Source: an uncultured Opitutia bacterium (GTDB lineage Bacteria > Verrucomicrobiota > Verrucomicrobiia > Opitutales > UBA953). Taken from it: 45,876 bases of DNA. Below the pieces are notes generated by a model. It was not told the DNA's origin. It saw only the letters and a list, made by a program, of their open reading frames with translations, and ran no database searches. Each line of letters opens with the position of its first letter. The stretch's first letter is position 1. The DNA lies in assembly GCA_903840355.1 (NCBI GenBank), contig CAIMFJ010000002.1, positions 195,001-240,876 of the forward strand. Direction: 5' to 3'. Both the position numbers and the translations under genes were made by a program. Of the stretch, positions 20,939 to 28,230 are shown piece by piece.

Positions 20939-23900
20939 ATGCCGCCCTCGCGCCTCGTCCCAACTTCGTCCGCCTTCGCCCTCGTAGTCTGCTTGTTAAT
21001 CATGGGATTACTGGTGTGCCTGACCCTGAGCTTTGCCGCCTGCCTGTGCCTCGAAAGCAAAGCGTCCCAACAAGCCCTCGCCCGCCAAGCGAGTCGACTG
21101 AACGCTTGGATGGCCGCCCGACTGGCCCTAGCCCACCTGCAACAAACCGCCGGACCCGATCAACGCAGCACGGCCACGGGTGCGCTGGCTGGGGGCTTCG
21201 ACCCCCAAGATCCCGCCAACTTAGGCGTGAGCCACTGGACGGGCGTGTGGCGTACAGACTTCCCCGACGAGCCCCCGGCTTGGCTCGTGAGTGGTACTTT
21301 AGGCACAGGGGTCAGCCTTTCAGGCGAAACAGATTACCCGTCTAACGCGCTAACCCCATGGCAACACCCTCCTCTCAACCGTGAAACGTTCCTCGTAAAC
21401 CAAGGGAGCGTTGGGGCCTCGCCCAACCTGCAAGATGGACGCGTAGCTTTGCCGCTGATTCTTTTAACGGAATTTGCGGAAGCGACTGCTACCGGCGCCA
21501 TGGCTTATTGGATTGGCGATGAAGGCGTGAAGGCCCGCGTGAACTTAGTCGATGCACGGCTGACGGCTTCGTCCGATAACTTTACCGCGGCGAAAATCCA
21601 AGCCCTACGCTCGCCAGGTCGCTACGGTACCGAACTTCTAACAGGGCTCCAAAAGATTCCGCCCAATCACCCTCGCTACGACGTACTCACGCCCGCTTCC
21701 TTGGCGTTCTTGCCCGACTACACGTCGCCCAACGCAGCCGCTTACCCTTTCTCGGAGGCTGATTTTACCAGCCAAACTTGTTGGTCGGCTGGTTTGCAGG
21801 TGGATAGTTTGCGCGGCGGACTGCGACGCGACCTGTCGCTGGCCTTCGAAATGGATGACCGTGATTTTGATGCCTCAGCGTTCGGGTCAGGCACCCAAGA
21901 TTCCAACCCGGTGATTGAAAGTTACACCACCGACTTCACCCAAAAAAGTCGGCACTCGTGGTTTCCTCCTTTCGTCACCACCGCCGACGACCCGCGTCCG
22001 CGCGTCTGGGTGCCGATGCATGAAATCAATGCCACTAACCCAGCTCGCGACTTGGGGCAAAGCGGCGAGCGTTACCTGACATGGAGCCCAGTCTTTATTC
22101 GCGAAGATGAAATGGGCCAACCGCGCCGCGACCCGTCCCTACATCCTCCGCTGACAACCCTCTCCCTTAGCCCGCACCAAACACCACGCCGCCTCGTGGG
22201 GCCGCTCTGGCACTTACTGCGCGATTACTATCGGCTTTATAAAGAAATCGAAATCACGCCCACGGGACCTCAACTCACCGCGCGCAGTCACTTCCCCAAC
22301 ACGTCGCAATTCCTCGCCGGGGGCTACCGCCCACCGCTCCGCGTCAACGCTTACTCGCACTACAACCACGATGAAGCCCTTTGGCCCAACGGCGGCAGCG
22401 TCGTGGCTCCGTATCGGGATGCCCAAGGCGACACGCCCGACCCGCTGGGCTGGCCTCAGGGTCTAAAAGAAAATCATTTCCTCCCCCGGGCCGTGCGCGG
22501 GGCTTACTTGCCAACGCTCCATCGCCTGTCTCTCGCGTTCAGCCTCCGAGCCTTTCCGGTCGGCAAAAACTTCGGTCTGCAAGCGCAGTGCACGCCCTGG
22601 GTGGTCTTGCATAATCCCTACAACACACAACTCGCACTCGTCGCTGCGACCGCCCCCGAGCCAGATGAGCGCGTGCAAGGCTACGCCATGCGCTTGGCCT
22701 TAGCCGACTGGACGAACGTCGCCCTGAAACTCCAATCTCATAAGAATAATACCGTCACCGAACCACTCACCGATTTCACGGGGATTCGCCTGCCAGATCT
22801 TTTCGGTCTGCAACCCTCGAGCAACGTCAACCACGCCGATAACCTGTCCCTGCTCATTCCTGCCACCGTACTCCAGCCCGGCGAACACGCGGTTTTCTCC
22901 GTACCACAACTGGTCAAAGCCACATCGCTTGGCGATGCCACGCGCGAAAGTGCCCGGCCCTTATTAAAACTCGCTCGAGGCTTCACGCCTCAAGGTGGCT
23001 TCAGTGCCGACCTCGCCACCCACGCCCTCACAGTCTTAGGCAACCCCGATAATCGGACGCGGCTATTGCTCCGCGTCTTTGCCCCCGGAGATGAAATCAA
23101 TGCTTGGCTCTCGATTGCGGAAACGTCTTGGCACCAAACGGTCTTTTTAATCTCGGGCTGGCGTCAAAATCTCGCGGAGGATCGTCTCCATCCCGACGTG
23201 CTCGCCTTAAGTTCACAAGAGGTGCTCGGGTCCAATCGAACTAACTGCACCGCCAGCCAAGGGCCGATGGTCAATCTCGGGACGTTCAACACCCAGCCGG
23301 GAACTTTCTTTGGCCATGCGGGCGATGAAACTTGTCCGGTCCCCTTGGGCCCCGTCCAAACCTTGCCGAGAGCCAACGGGCCTCAGCCCGGCGTGCTCGT
23401 AGGGCTCATCGAAACGCGGATGCGTTTAGCGGACACGCAAAGGACGACTACTTACCATCGTCCATCGTGGTCTTGGAAGGAGGCCCAAGAAAACCCGACG
23501 CCTGCACCCAATCCCGTCTGGCTCTGGAGCAACCCCTTGGCCCTCAGTTCCACCACACCCGCCCAAAATGGACTTCCGGCGCTCGGAGCCCCGAGCTTAC
23601 GCACGCAAGTCTACGGCGGCGATGAATGGGGTCTACATCGACCCGACGGAGATTGGGCCAAACTCATGGCGACGGCTCCGGAAAATCCTGGCCAAGCTTT
23701 TGGAGGATGGTCTCACGAAAGCACCGGCGTGCTCTATCACTCAGTCCTCGAAGTTCCGCTGTGCCCCCCAGTATCGCTCGGTCAATTCATGCACGCCAAC
23801 TTGAGCCCTTGGGATTGGTTGCCCTACCGCACCGTCGGTAATTCATTCCCAAACTTAGTCTGCCCGTTGGACAAAACCTGGACGCATGGGACGCCAGCCT

Positions 23901-25207
23901 ATGTCGGCGGACACACTTTCCCAGACCTGAGCTACTTATTAAATAACGCCCTGTGGGATCATTTTTTCTTCTCGGGCGCTTCGCCTGAAATCTCCCTTTC
24001 AACGCACGGTGATTACACGCAACGCCGCCTCACCACCACCGCCGAACGGCTGCAACGCTGGGGCGAACGTACCGGAACCTTGGCCAACCCGCGGCATCGT
24101 TATTACGAAGGCGCCCGAGTCGAAACATCGCTCACGCCGACCACTTATCAGCGCATCGCTGGGTGGCTACTCCAAGACGGGGCCTTTAATGTGAACTCTA
24201 CTTCGGTGGCTGCCTGGCAAGGGTTTTACGGCGCACTCAAACAACTTCCACTGGGCTCACTCAGACCACACGAACCCGCGACGTCGCACAACGCTCGCCT
24301 GCCGCGCGTGATCACCGCCAATCCACAACCCTTCCCCACCACCGACCTCCACGACGCGGCTTATTGGTCGGGCTGGAGCAACCTGAGCGACGCCCAAATC
24401 ACCGCACTCGCGGAGGCGACGGTAGCTGAAATCCTCGCACGCACGGCGTATTTCATGCGCCAAGAACGCGATCAAGAATTTCCGCCCCAGACTCGACGTT
24501 TTCGCGGCTTCCCCGCTTCGGTCCAGCCACACACTCCGTTTCTAAGTCTCAGCGAATTCGTGAATCGGTTTTTAGGGCCGACGAAAAAAATCGGAGCGCT
24601 GGTACATAGTTCGGCCAGCTACAATCGCTCATTCTACCCTCTAGAAAACACCTCAGCCCCTTTCCCCAAACTCCCTGCTCCTGCCGAAGCGGTGCGCTGG
24701 ATGTTTCAATCGGGCACCCTCGAAAGTGCCCTCGCCCGAGCGGATCAAAAACTCTTCGCGACCCCTCTCGCGGGCTTACCGCACCAGGGCTTCTTCATCG
24801 ACCCTGCCATCACCCACAACTGGCAATACCTCAGCCCTCAAGGTCAACGTTCGGGCATGCCGCCGGGCTCTTACTTTCGCAATCTAGCCATCCTCAATCC
24901 CGAGGGCCAAAATCGCACACACCAAGGCTTCGGGGCGAACGGGTGCGTGTTTCAAGGCGACCTCTTGCAAGCGCTGGGTTCGCGACTGGCGACGCGTTCC
25001 GACACGTTTCGCCTGCGTGCATATGGGGCCGACGCCAGCAACCGGTCGCGTCACTGGCTCGAATGGATTGTGCAACGCACGCCCGACTTCATCGACCCCC
25101 ACGATACCCCCGAAACCGAACTCTCCAAACTCTCGCCGCTCAACCGACTCCTCGGTCGTCGCTTCAAAGTCATCAGTGCCCGCTGGTTAACTCCTCCAGA
25201 AATCTAA
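20939..25207 (+). CDS. Verru_Chthon cassette protein A-like envelope protein
   Basis: A 1422-residue protein with one N-terminal hydrophobic helix (SAFALVVCLLIMGLLVCLTLSFAA), followed by ALARQASRLNAWMAARLALAHLQQTAGPDQR. That opening, a prepilin-like helix and then LA-x-LQ-x-TGPDQR, is the mark of the Verru_Chthon A proteins (TIGR02600-like) of Verrucomicrobia, encoded elsewhere next to type IV pilin-like proteins B, C and D. The long remainder is hydrophilic, rich in Trp, Pro, Asn and Thr, and has no enzymatic motif I recognise. Here no B, C or D partner follows: rplI lies downstream on the other strand. Likely PilX/minor-pilin-like role at the envelope, which is inference. Confidence 0.72.
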   Translation: MPPSRLVPTSSAFALVVCLLIMGLLVCLTLSFAACLCLESKASQQALARQASRLNAWMAARLALAHLQQTAGPDQRSTATGALAGGFDPQDPANLGVSHWTGVWRTDFPDEPPAWLVSGTLGTGVSLSGETDYPSNALTPWQHPPLNRETFLVNQGSVGASPNLQDGRVALPLILLTEFAEATATGAMAYWIGDEGVKARVNLVDARLTASSDNFTAAKIQALRSPGRYGTELLTGLQKIPPNHPRYDVLTPASLAFLPDYTSPNAAAYPFSEADFTSQTCWSAGLQVDSLRGGLRRDLSLAFEMDDRDFDASAFGSGTQDSNPVIESYTTDFTQKSRHSWFPPFVTTADDPRPRVWVPMHEINATNPARDLGQSGERYLTWSPVFIREDEMGQPRRDPSLHPPLTTLSLSPHQTPRRLVGPLWHLLRDYYRLYKEIEITPTGPQLTARSHFPNTSQFLAGGYRPPLRVNAYSHYNHDEALWPNGGSVVAPYRDAQGDTPDPLGWPQGLKENHFLPRAVRGAYLPTLHRLSLAFSLRAFPVGKNFGLQAQCTPWVVLHNPYNTQLALVAATAPEPDERVQGYAMRLALADWTNVALKLQSHKNNTVTEPLTDFTGIRLPDLFGLQPSSNVNHADNLSLLIPATVLQPGEHAVFSVPQLVKATSLGDATRESARPLLKLARGFTPQGGFSADLATHALTVLGNPDNRTRLLLRVFAPGDEINAWLSIAETSWHQTVFLISGWRQNLAEDRLHPDVLALSSQEVLGSNRTNCTASQGPMVNLGTFNTQPGTFFGHAGDETCPVPLGPVQTLPRANGPQPGVLVGLIETRMRLADTQRTTTYHRPSWSWKEAQENPTPAPNPVWLWSNPLALSSTTPAQNGLPALGAPSLRTQVYGGDEWGLHRPDGDWAKLMATAPENPGQAFGGWSHESTGVLYHSVLEVPLCPPVSLGQFMHANLSPWDWLPYRTVGNSFPNLVCPLDKTWTHGTPAYVGGHTFPDLSYLLNNALWDHFFFSGASPEISLSTHGDYTQRRLTTTAERLQRWGERTGTLANPRHRYYEGARVETSLTPTTYQRIAGWLLQDGAFNVNSTSVAAWQGFYGALKQLPLGSLRPHEPATSHNARLPRVITANPQPFPTTDLHDAAYWSGWSNLSDAQITALAEATVAEILARTAYFMRQERDQEFPPQTRRFRGFPASVQPHTPFLSLSEFVNRFLGPTKKIGALVHSSASYNRSFYPLENTSAPFPKLPAPAEAVRWMFQSGTLESALARADQKLFATPLAGLPHQGFFIDPAITHNWQYLSPQGQRSGMPPGSYFRNLAILNPEGQNRTHQGFGANGCVFQGDLLQALGSRLATRSDTFRLRAYGADASNRSRHWLEWIVQRTPDFIDPHDTPETELSKLSPLNRLLGRRFKVISARWLTPPEI

Positions 25208-25292
25208 ACCCGCCCGAACCTTATTCACCTTCATTCACGGGTACTTCAGAACTTAATCACAGGCTTTTCACACCCCCTCGACATCCGGGCAC

Positions 25293-25326
25293 AAAAAAAG
25301 CGCCTGGTCGAAACCAGACGCCTTTT
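25293..25326. terminator. Terminator between Verru_Chthon A-like gene and rplI
   Basis: A 9-bp stem around a 4-base loop (25300-25308 with 25313-25321). On the minus strand the one imperfect pair is a U-G wobble and a run of seven T follows, so it mainly ends the leftward ribosomal operon; on the plus strand only four T follow. Confidence 0.8.
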
Positions 25327-25348
25327 GGGGAGGCCGAGGCCGGAAAGC

Positions 25349-25930
25349 TTATTCAGCCTTCTTGGACTTCTTACCTTCGGGCTTTTCTTTGCGAGGCTTG
25401 CGACCCTTCTTGCCCTTGTCGTCGTGACGATCGCTTTCCTCGGCCTCAGCAGCTTCCGCTACGGGCTCGATGGGGTTTTCGGAAACGACTTCAAAACCTT
25501 GTTCCACCATCACGGAGCCGTGCAAGCGGATGCTGCAAACGTGCTTACCGAGGAGTTTCACAGGGCCTTGGCCGAGGTGAATGCGCTTGCGCTCGATTTC
25601 CAAGCCATGCTCAGCGAGCTTGGAGGAGATTTCGGCGGTGCTGATGGCACCAAACATCTTACCACCTTCACCGGTCTTAACGGCGAAGACGAGGTTGATG
25701 GTCGCCAACTTGGTCTCGATGGCCTTAGCGGCATCGAGGTCGCGGGCCTCGCGAGCTTCGCGAGCCTTCTTCAAAGCTTCCACATACTTGGTGTTGGCTC
25801 GGTTGACGGGCAAAGCCATGCCTTGAGGCATGAGGAAATTACGGGCAAAGCCCGCACGAACGCGGACCTGCTCGCCTTCGGCGCCGAGGCCATCGACGGG
25901 CTTAATGAGAAGTACTTCAGTGAATGCCAT
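25349..25930 (-). CDS. rplI: 50S ribosomal protein L9 with extended C-terminus
   Basis: Ribosomal protein binding 23S rRNA near the L1 stalk. The N-terminal domain signature GLGAEGEQVRVRAGFARNFLMPQGMA matches L9. The central helix and C-terminal domain (FGAISTAEISSKLAEHG, LLGKHVCSIRLHG) are intact. At 193 residues it exceeds the usual 148-150: after about residue 155 comes a charged tail rich in Glu then Lys (EAAEAEESDRHDDKGKKG...). Last gene of rplY-pth-rpsF-ssb-rplI, 24 bases after ssb. Confidence 0.95.
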   Translation of the reverse strand: MAFTEVLLIKPVDGLGAEGEQVRVRAGFARNFLMPQGMALPVNRANTKYVEALKKAREAREARDLDAAKAIETKLATINLVFAVKTGEGGKMFGAISTAEISSKLAEHGLEIERKRIHLGQGPVKLLGKHVCSIRLHGSVMVEQGFEVVSENPIEPVAEAAEAEESDRHDDKGKKGRKPRKEKPEGKKSKKAE

Positions 25931-25954
25931 AGGATTATCTTGGGTTAGAGGGTT

Positions 25955-26392
25955 TTAGAAAGGAACATCATCGCCACCGTGATCGGAGGGCGCTGCGGGG
26001 GAATCATTACCACCGCGGGAACGAGGGGCTGGGCCACCTTCATCGCCGCCTTGAGGCTTACCACCGGTGAAAGTAAAGTTTTCGAGAACGACGCCGAGAC
26101 GCGAACGCTTTTCGCCGGTCTTTTTGTCTTCCCACTGGTCGAGCTTGAGACGGCCTTCGACTAAGATGCCCGAACCCTTGCCACAATACTTGGCAATGAT
26201 TTCGGCCTGCTTGCCGTAGCTCTCAACATCGACGTAAGTCACTTCCTCGCGCTTCTCACCTTCTTTGGTGGTGTAAGCACGATTAATGGCCAACGAGAAC
26301 TTCGTCGAAGCCATCCCCGAGGGCAACGCCCGCGCCTCAGGATCGCGGGTCATATTGCCAGCGATAATCACGCGATTGTAGGATGCAGCCAC
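25955..26392 (-). CDS. ssb: Single-stranded DNA-binding protein
   Basis: Binds ssDNA in replication and repair. The OB-fold begins SYNRVIIAGNMTRDPEAR and contains FSLAINRAYTTKEGEKREEVTYVDVESYGKQA. A Gly-rich linker leads to the acidic tip DDVPF, the docking peptide for partner proteins. 145 residues. It lies between rpsF and rplI, the usual ribosomal operon position, but rpsR, which normally follows ssb, is absent. Confidence 0.96.
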   Translation of the reverse strand: MAASYNRVIIAGNMTRDPEARALPSGMASTKFSLAINRAYTTKEGEKREEVTYVDVESYGKQAEIIAKYCGKGSGILVEGRLKLDQWEDKKTGEKRSRLGVVLENFTFTGGKPQGGDEGGPAPRSRGGNDSPAAPSDHGGDDVPF

Positions 26393-26411
26393 GGGAAAAA
26401 AGGGTTAAAGA

Positions 26412-26717
26412 TTATTTGCCAACCTGGACCAGCAAACGATTGACGGTGCGGTCGAGGCGGAGTTTTTCGCGGAAATCCTTGGGAGCCGAGACGGGACCCG
26501 AGAAATGGAATTGGACGTAGAGACCCGAGAGGAACTTGCGGTCCACCGCGCGGGAGAACTCCTTGACCCCGAGGTTTTCGACTTCGCTCACTTGGCAATC
26601 AATGGCCTTCAAAATGTCCTTGAGACGGTCAATGACAGTCTCAGGAGCGTCCGTGGATCCACGGAGGTCGAGGATCAGGCTGGCGCGATAGGAGCGACGG
26701 AGCTGGGTGGTGGTCAT
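26412..26717 (-). CDS. rpsF: 30S ribosomal protein S6
   Basis: Small-subunit protein that pairs with S18 on the platform. The ferredoxin-like fold is recognised from YRASLILDLRG, VIDRLKDILKAIDCQVSEVENLGVKEFSRAV and YVQFHFSGP. 101 residues, typical. Its start overlaps the pth stop (26714-26717) and ssb follows after 19 bases, consistent with one transcript. Its usual partner gene rpsR is not adjacent. Confidence 0.92.
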   Translation of the reverse strand: MTTTQLRRSYRASLILDLRGSTDAPETVIDRLKDILKAIDCQVSEVENLGVKEFSRAVDRKFLSGLYVQFHFSGPVSAPKDFREKLRLDRTVNRLLVQVGK

Positions 26718-27298
26718 GGTAATGGTGTTTTTCTGTTGGTGAAGTTTTGTGCGGCCGGGAGGCCACGGGAAATGAGAAGGGTTAGTCCTTGGAGAAAGTC
26801 AGGAATGCGTTGGTTAAAGAGGGCGAGGTCAGCGGCGGGAAAGTTTCCCAAGACGTGGGAGGCTAAATCTTGACTGGGGTGTTGCTTGGGACCGATGCCC
26901 AAACGCGCCCGGACAAAGCCGTCGCCACAATGCTGTAAACAGCTTTCGACCCCGTGGTGACCAGCGGCGGAACCTCCCACGGAGAGTCGCATCTGGCCAG
27001 GTTCGAAAGCAATGTCGTCGTACATCACGACGAGCTCGCTCGGTTCGATTCGATAGAAACGCAAAAAGGAGGCGATGGGCAAACCGCTGTTGTTCATGAA
27101 CGTCAGGGGCTTGAGCAAGTGAATGGATTGACCTCCAAACGTGACCGTCGCGTGAGCGGCAGCAAAACGTTCTTCCTTCTTCCATTCGGCCTTCGCTTGC
27201 GCAGCGAGGGTATCGATAACCATCCACCCCGCGTTGTGGCGCGTGGTAGAATATTCTCGGCCCGGATTGCCGAGGGCGGCGATGACCGAGAATGGCAT
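26714..27298 (-). CDS. pth: Peptidyl-tRNA hydrolase
   Basis: Releases tRNA from prematurely dropped peptidyl-tRNA. The family signature LGNPGREYSTTRHNAGW contains the catalytic His21 and Asn11. KPLTFMNNSG and the catalytic Asp region VVMYDDIAFEPGQMRL are present. The loop usually reading GGHNG is AGHHG here, replacing the tRNA-binding Asn with His. 194 residues, normal. It sits between rplY and rpsF, and its stop overlaps the rpsF start by 4 bases. Confidence 0.93.
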   Translation of the reverse strand: MPFSVIAALGNPGREYSTTRHNAGWMVIDTLAAQAKAEWKKEERFAAAHATVTFGGQSIHLLKPLTFMNNSGLPIASFLRFYRIEPSELVVMYDDIAFEPGQMRLSVGGSAAGHHGVESCLQHCGDGFVRARLGIGPKQHPSQDLASHVLGNFPAADLALFNQRIPDFLQGLTLLISRGLPAAQNFTNRKTPLP

Positions 27299-27340
27299 AT
27301 GACTTCAAAGAACAGGTGCCGGGAACGCCCGGCGCGGAAA

Positions 27341-28042
27341 TTACTTCTTGGCGGGGGCGGCGGCAGGAGCAGCGGCGGCCGCAGGGGCACCGGCTGCAGG
27401 AGCAGCGCCAGCGGCAGGAGCAGCCGCACCGTCGGCCGGAGCAGCCGCAGCAGCCGTGGCCGCGGTGGGCTCGGGAGCGGCTTCTTCTTCGGCCATTTCG
27501 GAGCAAACCACGACTACGCGCTTAGGATCGCCAGGGAAAGAGATGCCAGCAGGAGCCTTAACTTCGCCGACGTGAATCGACTGGTTAACTTTCAACTCGG
27601 TGACATCAATTTCGATAAATTCAGGTAAATCCTTAGGTAAGCAGCGCACCTTGATGGTCTGTGACACAATCGCCAAGGTACCACCTTCGGTCTTCACGCC
27701 GTAAGCTTCGCCCTTGGTGTGAATGGGGATCGCCGCCGTCATAGGAGAATTAGGATCAATCTCCATGATGTCGATGTGCTGTACCTTTTGGGTGATGGGA
27801 TTACGTTGGTAATCCTTAATCAGGGAAAGCATCTTTTTGCCGTCGACCACGAGGTCAATCAAGGCCGCGGCATTGCCCTTCAAGCGCATTAAGTCGCGGA
27901 AGGCGTCTTGAGCGACGGTAACGCTCTTATTGCCGGACTTGCCGTAAATGATGGCAGGAATAGAACCGGCGACGCGTAAGCGACGGGCAGGACCACGACC
28001 ATGGAGTTCGCGGCTGGTGACGGTGAGACTGAGCTGCTTCAT
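27341..28042 (-). CDS. rplY: 50S ribosomal protein L25/Ctc with Ala-rich tail
   Basis: 5S rRNA-binding ribosomal protein of the long TL5/CTC type. The N-terminal L25 domain shows RGPARRLRVAGSIPAIIYGKSG and KVQHIDIMEI; the C-terminal beta domain runs to about residue 185 (KAPAGISFPGDPKRVVVVC). After EEEAAPEP come about 45 residues almost wholly Ala/Pro/Gly ending in KK, a low-complexity tail. 233 residues in all. First gene of the rplY-pth-rpsF-ssb-rplI operon. Confidence 0.93.
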   Translation of the reverse strand: MKQLSLTVTSRELHGRGPARRLRVAGSIPAIIYGKSGNKSVTVAQDAFRDLMRLKGNAAALIDLVVDGKKMLSLIKDYQRNPITQKVQHIDIMEIDPNSPMTAAIPIHTKGEAYGVKTEGGTLAIVSQTIKVRCLPKDLPEFIEIDVTELKVNQSIHVGEVKAPAGISFPGDPKRVVVVCSEMAEEEAAPEPTAATAAAAAPADGAAAPAAGAAPAAGAPAAAAAPAAAPAKK

Positions 28043-28171
28043 AAAAAAATAGAGAGTGGTTAGGCTTTGGGATCCTAGTAAGTCGCGGACCCGCTTAGTG
28101 CGGCCGTGCCTTGCCTAGGGAAAGGGAGGGTCGAACTTGAGAAGCCCACGGCCTAAGGCAAGCGATAAATG

Positions 28172-28207
28172 AAAGAAGGGCCTTTTCTTCCGAAAAAGCC
28201 CTTCTTT
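28172..28207 (-). terminator. Terminator of the sugar-oxidation operon
   Basis: A long inverted repeat (AAAGAAGGGC / GCCCTTCTTT, extended by T4/A5 around the loop) lies 24 bases beyond the stop of the heme-binding protein. It is nearly symmetrical, so it may also insulate the rplY operon promoter region to its left. Confidence 0.82.
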
Positions 28208-28230
28208 AAAGGAGTAAACGGGGTTAAGGC

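Noticed and set aside
25325-25948. 207-residue open frame on the plus strand over rplI
   Set aside because: It is the mirror of rplI; the L9 frame on the minus strand has clear family motifs, and this frame has none.
27348-27575. Ala/Gly-rich ORF on the plus strand
   Set aside because: It is the antisense reading of the Ala/Pro-rich tail of rplY.
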